Assembly: GCA_910589025.1 (NCBI GenBank)
Contig: CAJURM010000014.1
Coordinates: 13,856-77,855 of the forward strand
Length of the DNA: 64,000 nt
Direction of reading: 5' to 3'
DNA from: an uncultured Odoribacter sp.
GTDB taxonomy: Bacteria > Bacteroidota > Bacteroidia > Bacteroidales > Marinifilaceae
Shown: piece by piece, positions 53,653-60,982 of the stretch
How positions within the stretch are numbered: the stretch's first letter is position 1
How the letters are laid out: the number at the start of each line of letters is the position of its first letter
The notes under the pieces: generated by a model
Told to the model about the DNA's origin: nothing
Databases searched by the model: none
The model's input: the letters and a program-made list of their open reading frames with translations, nothing else
Made by a program: the position numbers and the translations under genes

Positions 53653-54396
53653 CTATTGCTTCCCTTGGTTAGCAACGGCTTCCATCTGTTTACGGATTAC
53701 CTCCGGATCGCCTAAAAAATAATCTTTTTTCAACTCCAGTTGTTCGTCAAATTCCAGCACGTAGGGAACTGCCGTCGGTAAATTCAATTTCACAATCTCT
53801 TCATCCGAAATGTGTTTCAGGTATTTAATAATCCCCCGCAGACTATTCCCATGAGCCACAATCAATAACTGATCAAAATTTTTCATATTCGAAACAATGA
53901 CCTCTTTCCAATAGGGCAAACTGCGGGCAATGGCATCTTCCAATGATTCAGTCAAAGGCATTTTATCCCCCTGAATGCCCATATACCGAATATCCAAACG
54001 GGGATTACGGGGATCATCGTCATCCAAAGCCGGAGGTGCCACATTATAACTCCGTCGCCAAACCAACACCTGCTCTTCCCCATATTTCGCCGCCGTTTCA
54101 CTTTTATTCAACCCTTGCAATACTCCATAATGTTTTTCATTCAAACGCCAGCTCTTTTCTACAGAAATCCAGTCCAAATCCATCCGGTCCAAAACGACAT
54201 TCAATGTTTTCACCGCTCTTTTCAGATAGGAGGTGTATGCCTTCTCAAACAAAAAACCGTTTTCTTTTAATAAATCTCCGGCTTTTTCAGCTTCTTCCAT
54301 CCCTTTCTCCGTCAAATCAACATCCGTCCAACCGGTAAATCGGTTTTCTTTGTTCCACAGACTTTCTCCGTGGCGAAGCAAAACTATTTTCTTCAT
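53653..54396 (-). CDS. gpmA: 2,3-bisphosphoglycerate-dependent phosphoglycerate mutase
   Basis: A 247-residue glycolytic enzyme interconverting 3- and 2-phosphoglycerate. 'KKIVLLRHGESLWNKENRFTGW' in parts opens it with phospho-acceptor His9 in RHGES; 'KHYGVLQGLNKSETAAKYGEEQV', 'LDDDDPRNPRLD', 'IVAHGNSLRGIIKYL' are all present. Met at 54396 gives the usual start; an in-frame Met also lies 9 bases upstream. Confidence 0.96.
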   Translation of the reverse strand: MKKIVLLRHGESLWNKENRFTGWTDVDLTEKGMEEAEKAGDLLKENGFLFEKAYTSYLKRAVKTLNVVLDRMDLDWISVEKSWRLNEKHYGVLQGLNKSETAAKYGEEQVLVWRRSYNVAPPALDDDDPRNPRLDIRYMGIQGDKMPLTESLEDAIARSLPYWKEVIVSNMKNFDQLLIVAHGNSLRGIIKYLKHISDEEIVKLNLPTAVPYVLEFDEQLELKKDYFLGDPEVIRKQMEAVANQGKQ

Positions 54397-54509
54397 AAAA
54401 CTCATTTTATATTTTCCCTGTTTCCTCATACGATATTTGCCGGGAATAGTTCCCCCTCCCGCCTTTTCTTCTGCTTACAGGTAAAAAAGGAACACAGCCA
54501 ATGATTCAT

Positions 54510-54547
54510 AAAAAAAAAGAAATGAAGCGGGCCTGTAGGTCCGCTTC
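54510..54547 (-). terminator. Terminator of the spondin-like gene
   Basis: On the minus strand GAAGCGG and CCGCTTC pair (54547-54541 with 54530-54524) with an inner CCT/AGG pairing, followed by ATTTC and ten T's. Confidence 0.85.
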
Positions 54548-54573
54548 CCAAGCTTTAAGCTGTGAAACTTCCG

Positions 54574-54605
54574 AAACAAACAGGAGAGGCTTCCCCTGTT
54601 TGTTG
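54574..54605 (-). terminator. Second hairpin after the spondin-like gene
   Basis: AACAAACAGG pairs with CCTGTTTGTT over a short loop just after the spondin-like stop. It has only a weak T-tract, so it may be an RNA 3' end stabiliser ahead of the true terminator. Confidence 0.5.
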
Positions 54606-54624
54606 CTTCGCAAAGAGTAAAAGC

Positions 54625-55896
54625 TTAACGCAAAATGACTTTCACTATATCTGAAACAGAAGGCACAGGGAAAGTTTTCCCGACTTCCGTTATATTCACA
54701 TTCTCCGGAATCACCGTACCTCCGAAAATGTACTGGGCATTTCCTGCTCCCGGGAACTGACTTACAGCCGATCCATCGTCCAGCAATCTGATATCACCGG
54801 TTATGTCTTTGGCAGCAAGAGCCGTCACGGAAGATCCGGTAGAATAAAACCAGTCATTCGAATATCCGAACATGGTAGCAAAAGTCAGCTTATCTCCTTT
54901 GTAGGCTGAATACTGCACTTCTACTTTATTTCCCGGATAAACGGCGCTATTACCGGCAACATAAACGTTTCTCACATTCGGCATTTTAGCCAAAGCCTCT
55001 TTCAACGGATTCACATTCCCGGTCTGGGCCAAAGTTTTCAATCCGTTTCCCGGATCTTTTGCATCCAGGGCATAAATAGGATTCACATCTCCAGTATAAA
55101 TCACAACTACAGCCGGTGACAACGTAGTAATAATACCTGTCTTATCTTCCACCACGTCCTGGAGCGGGTCTTCATCACCGTTTTCCGCCAATTTAGTCAG
55201 TTCGGCACTCGATTTTTCACCCGGGATAAAGAAAGGTTTGTCGTTGAGCACTTCTCCGTCCAACACATTGGAGACTACCCACACGCCGGGAGAAAACGGA
55301 GTTTCATTTGCCGTGTTGTTGGATAAATTCGTAATGCTAAGGGTAAACTCGGACTTCGTCTTATCATAAGTAAGGTTCAGCTTCATCATTGCCGAAGCTT
55401 CCGGATAAGTATTCCCCTGAGCATCCGTCCCATTTACCTGCGTCACACTCCCATTCTCAGCAGTTCCCGGATGGGCAATACTCGGTCCGGGCTTTACATT
55501 CACCCTTGTTCCATTGTCCCACAGTTTAACCTGTGAAGAGACGTCACCTGTCACAGGTGTTCCGTCGGCATTATACAATGCAATCCCGGGATTCGCCGGG
55601 GCAAAAAACAAGTCATTGGAATAACCGTAGCCGGTTGCAAACATTAAAGTCTGACCTTTAGCCGCATTAAAAGTAAAACGTACGGATTCTCCCGGTGCAA
55701 TAATATCTCCGGTTGAACCTTGTCCTTCAAAAGTCCCGCTCTGTACAAAATCTTTCAATGTAGTTACATTCTCCAGACTGAAAATGGATGCATTGTCTCC
55801 GTGTTTATCATTGTCATCATCATCACAAGAAGTAAAACATACCCCTCCAACCAATAATGCTGCCAACAATGCAGCCGGTAAAAATCTTTTCTTCAT
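54625..55896 (-). CDS. Lipoprotein with two tandem spondin-like domains
   Basis: A 423-residue lipoprotein: Cys box 'VCFTSC' (Cys about 24), then an Asp-rich linker (DDDDND). Two similar halves follow: 'GESVRFTFNAAKGQTLMFATGYGYSNDLFFAP' in parts, with 'VKLWDNGTRVN', and later 'GNKVEVQYSAYKGDKLTFATMFGYSNDWFYST' in parts, with 'IRLLDDGSAV'. The pattern GYSND-F/W-F, then L-D/DxG, is that of the spondin N-terminal domain (PF06468), which binds Ca2+ and glycosaminoglycans in animal proteins. The bacterial role is unknown; it is surface or periplasmic. Confidence 0.82.
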   Translation of the reverse strand: MKKRFLPAALLAALLVGGVCFTSCDDDDNDKHGDNASIFSLENVTTLKDFVQSGTFEGQGSTGDIIAPGESVRFTFNAAKGQTLMFATGYGYSNDLFFAPANPGIALYNADGTPVTGDVSSQVKLWDNGTRVNVKPGPSIAHPGTAENGSVTQVNGTDAQGNTYPEASAMMKLNLTYDKTKSEFTLSITNLSNNTANETPFSPGVWVVSNVLDGEVLNDKPFFIPGEKSSAELTKLAENGDEDPLQDVVEDKTGIITTLSPAVVVIYTGDVNPIYALDAKDPGNGLKTLAQTGNVNPLKEALAKMPNVRNVYVAGNSAVYPGNKVEVQYSAYKGDKLTFATMFGYSNDWFYSTGSSVTALAAKDITGDIRLLDDGSAVSQFPGAGNAQYIFGGTVIPENVNITEVGKTFPVPSVSDIVKVILR

Positions 55897-56488
55897 TTCT
55901 TTTGATTTTAATGTTTCTAATTCGGTTTTATGTACCGATTAGAACGAAAGGGAAAGAGAAAAGTTCAGAAGAGATAACTTTTTATTGTTCATAGACTTAC
56001 ATTTGTTTTTATCAACACTATGATAAATATCTCTTTTTCGTAAACTCCTGTTAGAAAACCAAAATCCAATTTATTAAAAATGCAATACTTTTTAATATAC
56101 ACATAAAAATATACATTCAGATTCATTCATATCCCGGTCAATCCTAAAATAAAAGCCGCAGGAAACCATGCTCTACAGACCGCACATTAATCAATCATAA
56201 ACTTTTCAGGCTTCCATGACTATTTCAAACCAACCTGCTTACTTGTAACAGAACCCCAATAGCTGTCCTACCCCACGTCAAGATAAAAACAAGCGTACGC
56301 CTCCTCATACATAGGGAGGTATGTTGAGCCTGTAAAAATAGTTTTCCGCATAATGAATAATACAGATGGTAAAAAAGAAAAGTTTAAAATCTAAAAAAGA
56401 AAAAACCAATACAACTCCAGCTATTTTCAGCTATATTTTCAACTTTTGTATAAATCGGAAGCATCAACCGGAAGAGTTCATGCCCAAT
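55897..56488. other. Gene-free AT-rich stretch
   Basis: About 590 bases. A small bulged hairpin lies at 55918-55940 in the leader of the spondin-like gene, and an imperfect inverted repeat CCTCC/GGAGG at about 56300-56318. No promoter with both boxes and no RNA gene were recognised. A 98-codon rightward frame (56366-56662) overlaps the next gene and its terminator and is not believed. Confidence 0.5.
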
Positions 56489-56494
56489 AAAAAA

Positions 56495-56533
56495 AGAGAA
56501 GATGCTTTGTCCCAAAAACAATACACCTTCTCT
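56495..56533 (-). terminator. Terminator of the KAEKK-repeat gene
   Basis: On the minus strand AGAGAAGGTG (56533-56524) pairs with CATCTTCTCT (56504-56495), one G-U pair, followed by seven T's. Confidence 0.8.
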
Positions 56534-56558
56534 TGGCATCCGGATATTTCCCGAAAAA

Positions 56559-57071
56559 CTATCTCTTCATATCTTTCTGACTGTCATGTGACATTCCGGT
56601 GCCCATATTGTTCCGGTCAGCAGTACGGATATTGTGCTCCATATTTTCGGCTGTCCGGTTAATCTGTTCTTTGGCCCGGTCTATATTCCGGTTAATTCCG
56701 TCAGGCACTTCATCCAATTTTTTTTCTGCCTTCTCTATTTTTTTCTCAGCCTTTTCCAATTTGCGCTCTCCGTCGTTTACAAAGCCTTTCGCAAATTTTT
56801 CACCAGCCTTTTCTACTTTCTTCTCTGCTTTTTCAATCTTTTTTTCCGCCTTTTCAAGCTTTCTTTCTACCTTATCACTCAAGCCCTCTCCCGACTTCCA
56901 GGCAGTTTCATCCCCCCGGGTTTTGTCATATCCCACTTCATCCTGACGATTCCGTTCGCCTGCTTTCATCCGATCCGAATCGGAACGGTTTTCCTGCTCA
57001 CTCCGCATACCTTCGGTTTGTCCATACATACCGGAGTTATTTCCTTTGTTTTGTTCATCTGTGTAGTTCAT
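56559..57071 (-). CDS. Charged coiled-coil protein with KAEKK repeats
   Basis: A 170-residue soluble protein without a signal peptide. The first about 60 residues are Gly/Asn/Arg/Asp/Glu-rich and probably disordered. Residues about 68-95 and 103-122 are runs of 'KLEKAEKKIEKAEKK' type, i.e. strongly charged helices (the unit ERKLEKAEKKIEKAEKK occurs twice), followed by 'INRNIDRAKEQINRTAENMEHNI', another helix of coiled-coil form. It resembles in composition stress-type or LEA-like proteins, but I know no family. It has its own terminator, and a 12-base palindrome lies in its leader (57102-57113). Confidence 0.7.
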   Translation of the reverse strand: MNYTDEQNKGNNSGMYGQTEGMRSEQENRSDSDRMKAGERNRQDEVGYDKTRGDETAWKSGEGLSDKVERKLEKAEKKIEKAEKKVEKAGEKFAKGFVNDGERKLEKAEKKIEKAEKKLDEVPDGINRNIDRAKEQINRTAENMEHNIRTADRNNMGTGMSHDSQKDMKR

Positions 57072-57101
57072 AGTCGTTAGTTTTAATTGTTTAACTTATT
57101 T

Positions 57102-57113
57102 ATCCAGCTGGAT
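57102..57113. promoter_or_regulatory. 12-base palindrome in the leader of the KAEKK-repeat gene
   Basis: ATCCAGCTGGAT is a perfect palindrome 31 bases before the start codon. It could be an operator; no partner regulator is evident. Confidence 0.3.
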
Positions 57114-57159
57114 TAATCTTATACTATCAATAACAGCCCCCGAATATTACAAACGCATG

Positions 57160-57411
57160 CTATCCCTGACATCCTGAGACTTGGTCATGTCCGTGAATCT
57201 TGACTATCTTATTATAAAGTCCCATAATGAGCAAAGGGGCCGCCCATTGACCGATAAAAAGGGCTGCATGATTCTTTTTGCAACATTTCAAAATCAGCGA
57301 AGTGCCCATAGCCGCCATAGCTGCTGTCAGATAACAACCGGAAGGGATCTGGGCAGTACGCTCCTCTATTGCCGTCGTCACTTTTCCTTCCTGAGGAATA
57401 TTTGTTTCCAT
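57160..57411 (-). CDS. Small membrane protein, function unknown
   Basis: An 83-residue protein. Residues 1-25 are polar, then come two hydrophobic stretches ('CYLTAAMAAMGTSLIL' and 'HAALFIGQWAAPLLIMGLY') split by a Lys/Cys-rich turn ('KCCKKNH'), so probably two membrane spans. It is 88 bases upstream of the KAEKK-repeat gene in the same direction and may be cotranscribed. No family recognised; coding status rests on a good start, hydrophobic pattern and position. Confidence 0.55.
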   Translation of the reverse strand: METNIPQEGKVTTAIEERTAQIPSGCYLTAAMAAMGTSLILKCCKKNHAALFIGQWAAPLLIMGLYNKIVKIHGHDQVSGCQG

Positions 57412-57789
57412 AATTCATGAATTTATTGGTTAATAAACTATTTTCATACTGCTTATACGATTTTCCTTTTTGCACAGTTTTCAGATTACATACCCTATGT
57501 TATTGATAATGAATAAATATTGTTATTAAGTTTATATGGGCGTTATCTTTTCAAAATCTATGAGAAGAAGTTTATAGAAAATAGCAACCCGCTTTCCGGC
57601 AAAAGCCGCATACATCCCAAGGATAGGGAAATGACAGCGTATTCAGCAAACCAGTACCTTCAGCAGAACGCAACCTTAAGAAAAGAAGCAGAGAAATCCC
57701 TGCCAGCAGAAAAAAATATAATTCAATAGATACAAAAAAAGAAAACCGCAATAAAACAGATTATTACGATTTTCTTCCGATAAAATTAC
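57412..57789. other. Gene-poor stretch before the ferritin terminator
   Basis: About 380 bases. A 69-codon rightward frame (57520-57729) has no recognisable similarity, signal or promoter; it may be a remnant or chance. Nothing else seen. Confidence 0.4.
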
Positions 57790-57807
57790 GGGAGGCAACG
57801 TCCTCCC
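57790..57807 (-). terminator. Weak terminator after ferritin
   Basis: A 6-base GGGAGG/CCTCCC stem, with GTAATTTTATC following on the minus strand; lies 24 bases past the ferritin stop. Confidence 0.5.
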
Positions 57808-57831
57808 AATATATATACCAACAAAAACAGC

Positions 57832-58314
57832 TTACTTTCTGGCTCCCAACTGAGAATCCAGGAACAACAAACCGGCTTCTCCTGCTTTCTTTACTTTGTC
57901 AACAATGCCCTGTGCCGTAGCCTCTTCTTCCACCTGTTCACGCACAAAACCCCACAGAAAATCCTGGGTAGCGTTATCTTTCTCCTCATGAGCAACACTG
58001 ACAAGTTTGTCAATCAAGGCAGAAACATGGCATTCATGTTTATATACCTCTTCAAATACTTCCAATACACTCCCCCATGCATGAGGTACTGCATCAATTT
58101 TGCTTACTTTAGCAGCTCCTCCCCTTTTGGAAATATAATCAGCCATTTCATAGGCATGTTCCAATTCTTCCTGAGACTGTTTTTTCATCCAATGTGCAAA
58201 CCCTCCGAAACCTTGAGTTTCAAAATAAAATGACATGGACAAATAAAGATTGGAAGACCACATCTCAGCAGCAATCTGCTCATTAATCGCGTTTTGTAAC
58301 TTTTCTGAAATCAT
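57832..58314 (-). CDS. Ferritin (FtnA type)
   Basis: A 160-residue iron-storage protein forming a 24-mer shell. Ferroxidase residues appear in 'NEQIAAEMWSSNLYLSMSFYFE' in parts (Glu at about 17), 'EELEHAYEMADYISKRGG' (Glu and His), and 'FVREQVEEEATAQGIVDKV' (Glu, Gln). No haem-binding Met, so bacterial ferritin rather than bacterioferritin. The Met at 58314 starts the family N-terminus MISEKLQNAIN; a longer reading adds 32 residues from the upstream region. Confidence 0.95.
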   Translation of the reverse strand: MISEKLQNAINEQIAAEMWSSNLYLSMSFYFETQGFGGFAHWMKKQSQEELEHAYEMADYISKRGGAAKVSKIDAVPHAWGSVLEVFEEVYKHECHVSALIDKLVSVAHEEKDNATQDFLWGFVREQVEEEATAQGIVDKVKKAGEAGLLFLDSQLGARK

Positions 58315-58675
58315 AATATTTAATCTATTAGTATAAATTTTTTTTATTTCAAAACAATATCCATGCCAAAAATCAAAAAATAGACATTTTGTCAGTCTAT
58401 TCCCCCACATCTCCGGTCAAAACACTTTTCAGAAATTCTGATAAATTCCGCCAAACCTTATTTCTCCAATCTTATAAGCGACTTCCCCCTTTGTCTTCGC
58501 GGGAATTTTAGAAGGACCGGAAAAAATCGTCCTAATCCATTTATTCAGAAAAGTTTGGTTTATTGGAATATCTTTGAAGAATCTACCGGAAAGTATAAAC
58601 TAACAGTTATTCATTTCATTATCAACACTTTCAAAACTACACTCTTTACCCCTTCGCTGAAAAAACACAATGAAA
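58315..58675. other. Ferritin upstream region and left edge of the arsenic island
   Basis: About 360 bases without a gene. No clean promoter for ferritin, no direct repeats or attachment site recognised. The switch in gene content from core-like to arsenic resistance happens here. Confidence 0.4.
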
Positions 58676-58706
58676 TTTGCTAATCAATAATTTGTTCGTA
58701 TATTTG
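58676..58706 (+). promoter_or_regulatory. Promoter of arsR
   Basis: TTTG (58676-58679), a 19-base spacer and TATATTTG (58699-58706). The -7 box is exactly the 8-base spacer of the arsR operator, so bound repressor would cover it. Confidence 0.85.
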
Positions 58707-58713
58707 CGAACAA
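58692..58713 (+). promoter_or_regulatory. ArsR operator 1
   Basis: A perfect dyad TTGTTCG-N8-CGAACAA over the arsR -7 box. The core TTCG-N8-CGAA recurs before arsE and, with one change, before the ArsP-type gene. Confidence 0.8.
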
Positions 58714-58723
58714 TATTCACGAT

Positions 58724-59050
58724 ATGGAAGAGAAGAAAGATTATACAGTTACGCAGGAACAGTTGGCAAGATTTGCCAAAGCATTGGGACATCCTGCCCG
58801 AATTGCTATTATGCACTTTTTGGCAAAGCAGAAAACGTGTTATTTTGGGGATATTCACGAAGAACTTCCCATTGCCAAAGCTACCGTATCACAGCACTTG
58901 AAAGAGTTGAAAGATGCAGGACTTATACAAGGAGAGGTTGAAACGCCTAAAGTGAAATACTGTATCAACCGAGAGAATTGGCAATTGGCTCGTGAACTCT
59001 TTAAAGAGTTTTTCGGGCAATGTATCTGTAAATCGGGGGAGTGTTGCTGA
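58724..59050 (+). CDS. arsR: ArsR-family arsenic-responsive repressor
   Basis: A 108-residue winged-helix repressor. 'ALGHPARIAIMHFLAKQKTCYFGDIHEELPIAKATVSQHLKELKDAGLIQG' in parts shows the SmtB/ArsR fold with the recognition helix near 51-64. Cysteines sit at 39, 80, 100, 102, 107 and 108; the C-terminal C-I-C-K-S-G-E-C-C cluster and C39 are candidates for As(III) binding, different from the ELCVCDL site of E. coli ArsR. It is expected to release DNA when arsenite or a trivalent organoarsenical binds. It heads the ars cluster. Confidence 0.92.
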   Translation: MEEKKDYTVTQEQLARFAKALGHPARIAIMHFLAKQKTCYFGDIHEELPIAKATVSQHLKELKDAGLIQGEVETPKVKYCINRENWQLARELFKEFFGQCICKSGECC

Positions 59051-59073
59051 TAGTCCCCTTTTTTTAACATTAA

Positions 59074-59093
59074 TGTTCGTTGTTTTACGAATT
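59074..59093 (+). promoter_or_regulatory. ArsR operator 2, before arsE
   Basis: TTCG (59076-59079), 8 bases, CGAA (59088-59091), the same core and spacing as operator 1, in the 70-base gap between arsR and arsE. The outer arms are degenerate. Confidence 0.6.
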
Positions 59094-59120
59094 ACGTCTA
59101 ATGAAATAAATTTATAAATT

Positions 59121-59351
59121 ATGGAAATTAAAGTATTAGGAACAGGCTGTGCAGGTTGTAAGACTCTGTATGCAACGGTTGAACAAGTAGTAAAAGAATT
59201 AGCTTTGGAAGCGGTAATAACCAAAGAAGAAGATTTGATGAAGATAATGGAATACAATGTAATGACGCTTCCTGCTCTCGTTGTTGACGGTAAGGTTGTG
59301 GCAAAGGGCAAACTTTCTGCCAAAGAAGTAAAAGATGTATTAACCAAGTAA
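59121..59351 (+). CDS. arsE: Small thioredoxin-fold redox protein ArsE
   Basis: A 76-residue thioredoxin-fold protein of the TM0996/MTH895 type ('redox-active disulfide protein 2'), with active site 'GTGCAGCKTL' (C10-x-x-C13) and the cis-Pro segment 'VMTLPALVVDGKVV'. In Bacteroides, ArsE with ArsF is linked to reduction of nitro-phenylarsenicals such as roxarsone, and ArsG exports the amine product. The identity is by size, motif and gene order R-E-F-G. Confidence 0.85.
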   Translation: MEIKVLGTGCAGCKTLYATVEQVVKELALEAVITKEEDLMKIMEYNVMTLPALVVDGKVVAKGKLSAKEVKDVLTK

Positions 59352-59356
59352 ATCAG

Positions 59357-59767
59357 ATGATGATGAAACGCTTTTTATTCCTTACCATTGCTTGTTTGTT
59401 TTCTATTTGTGGAATGGCTCAGATTGCCGCGGATACCTATGTGGAAGTTCTTTATTTTCATGGGAAACAACGTTGTGTAACTTGCAAAGCCATTGAGAAA
59501 TACACGAAAGAAGTGGTTAATGCAGAGTTGACAGAGTTGGTCAAAAATGGTAAACTACGTTTCAAAGAAATAGACACTTCAACTCCTGAAGGCGAAAAGC
59601 TGGCAGAGAAATATCGTGTAAGTTGGTCATCTCTTTATGTTAATAAATGGAAGAACGGTAAAGAAGAGCGTAACGACATGACACGTTTCGGATTTCAGAA
59701 TGCCCGAAACAACACATCGGCTTTCAAGAAAGAATTAAAACAGAAAATCAATCAGTTGCTAAAATAA
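59357..59767 (+). CDS. arsF: Exported thioredoxin-like protein ArsF
   Basis: A 136-residue protein with signal peptide (about 3-22, 'FLTIACLFSICGMAQ') and a thioredoxin-like fold with active site 'QRCVTCKAIEKY' (C-V-T-C). It belongs to the ArsF-type nitrophenyl compound nitroreductase subunit family. Three Met codons lie in a row at the start (59357, 59360, 59363). It lies 5 bases after arsE and 9 before arsG. Periplasmic location implies electrons come from ArsG, a DsbD-like membrane protein. Confidence 0.82.
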   Translation: MMMKRFLFLTIACLFSICGMAQIAADTYVEVLYFHGKQRCVTCKAIEKYTKEVVNAELTELVKNGKLRFKEIDTSTPEGEKLAEKYRVSWSSLYVNKWKNGKEERNDMTRFGFQNARNNTSAFKKELKQKINQLLK

Positions 59768-59776
59768 TACGGTTTT

Positions 59777-60490
59777 ATGGAATACTTGCAAACATGGTTG
59801 GATAATAGTGAGATACCTATTATTACCGCTTTTCTGCTCGGTCTGTTGACTGCTGTAAGTCCTTGCCCATTGGCTATCAACATCACTGCTATCGGATTTA
59901 TCAGTAAGGATATAAATAACCGTAACCGGATATTTACAAATGGCATTCTATATACTTTAGGACGTGTATTGGCTTATTCTGCATTAGGCGCAATACTTAT
60001 CGCAATACTCCGAAAGGGTGCAGATATGTTTGCCATACAAAAAGGTATCAGCGAATGGGGGGAACTGCTGCTTGCTCCTGCTTTGGTGTTGATAGGGCTG
60101 TTTATGCTATTCGGAGATAAATTGCAATTACCTAAGTTCGGATTTTCCGCTACTAAAAAGACAGAAAAACTAAAAGGCTCATGGGGCAGTTTGTTGCTGG
60201 GGATATTGTTTGCCATGGCGTTTTGTCCGACCAGCGGGCTATTTTATTTTGGCATGCTTATTCCCATGTCAGCTATGGAAAGTGAGGGGTATTTGCTACC
60301 TGTCATTTTTGCATTGGCAACAGGACTTCCCGTTATGCTTGTCGCTTGGATTTTGGCATACAGTGTAGCAGGGATAGGAAAGTTTTATAACCGTGTGCAG
60401 ACTTTTCAGAAGTGGTTTAATCGTATGGTAGCCATACTGTTTGTCCTGGTTGGCATTTATTATGGATTGATAAATTGGGATATAATATGA
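59777..60490 (+). CDS. arsG: Membrane protein ArsG (CcdA/DsbD-like, aminoarsenical efflux)
   Basis: A 237-residue inner-membrane protein with six predicted helices. The two conserved Cys-Pro sites of the DsbD/CcdA fold are present: 'AVSPCPLAINITAIGF' and 'AMAFCPTSGLFYFGM'. ArsG in Bacteroides has been described as an efflux permease for trivalent aminophenyl arsenicals. The fold equally suits passing electrons from the cytoplasm to ArsF; both roles remain open. Its stop overlaps the arsC start by ATGA. Confidence 0.83.
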   Translation: MEYLQTWLDNSEIPIITAFLLGLLTAVSPCPLAINITAIGFISKDINNRNRIFTNGILYTLGRVLAYSALGAILIAILRKGADMFAIQKGISEWGELLLAPALVLIGLFMLFGDKLQLPKFGFSATKKTEKLKGSWGSLLLGILFAMAFCPTSGLFYFGMLIPMSAMESEGYLLPVIFALATGLPVMLVAWILAYSVAGIGKFYNRVQTFQKWFNRMVAILFVLVGIYYGLINWDII

Positions 60491-60936
60491 AAATTTTGAT
60501 TTTATGTACAGGAAATAGCTGTCGCAGCCAAATGGCGCATGGTTTCCTGCAATCATTTGACAAGAATATACAAGTGTATTCCGCCGGTACGCATCCGGCA
60601 GAGAAAGTTAATCCTTTGGCTGTTGAGACAATGGCAGAAGTTGGTATCGACATAAGCAAGCATATTCCTGCCCATGTAACCACTTATTTAAGTGAAACAT
60701 GGGATTATGTGATAACAGTATGCGGTAGTGCTAACGAAACATGTCCGGCTTTTGCGGGCAATGTAGGGAAACGGTTGCATATTGGTTTTGATGCCCCCTC
60801 GGAAGCAATAGGGACAACGGACTTCATCAGAAGCGAATTTGAAAGAGTACGTAATGAAATCAAGAATGAATTTGCCAAGTTCTATATTACTGAGATAAAA
60901 AAACAAGAACTGCCTGAATGTGCTTGTAACCGTTGA
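60487..60936 (+). CDS. arsC: Thioredoxin-coupled arsenate reductase (low-MW phosphatase fold)
   Basis: A 149-residue enzyme reducing arsenate to arsenite. The P-loop is 'LCTGNSCRSQMAHG' (C7-x5-R13), and a second Cys pair, C79-x6-C86 in 'VCGSANETCPAF', matches the relay cysteines of the pI258-type reductase, so it uses thioredoxin and not glutaredoxin. ATG at 60487 overlaps the arsG stop. It extends the operon from organic to inorganic arsenic. Confidence 0.9.
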   Translation: MKILILCTGNSCRSQMAHGFLQSFDKNIQVYSAGTHPAEKVNPLAVETMAEVGIDISKHIPAHVTTYLSETWDYVITVCGSANETCPAFAGNVGKRLHIGFDAPSEAIGTTDFIRSEFERVRNEIKNEFAKFYITEIKKQELPECACNR

Positions 60937-60950
60937 TTTTTTTAGGCAGT

Positions 60951-60972
60951 TTGTTCGTATTATTACAAACAA
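60951..60972 (+). promoter_or_regulatory. ArsR operator 3, before the ArsP-type permease
   Basis: TTGTTCG-N8-CAAACAA: 13 of the 14 arm bases match operator 1, with the same 8-base spacer (TATTATTA). It ends 10 bases before the permease start. Confidence 0.65.
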
Positions 60973-60982
60973 TAATGGGATT

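Noticed and set aside
56366..56662. A 98-codon rightward frame
   Set aside because: It crosses the terminator and 3' end of the KAEKK-repeat gene and begins with a chance Lys-rich run; no promoter or similarity.
57520..57729. A 69-codon rightward frame
   Set aside because: No promoter, no family pattern; could be a relic but is not supportable as a gene.
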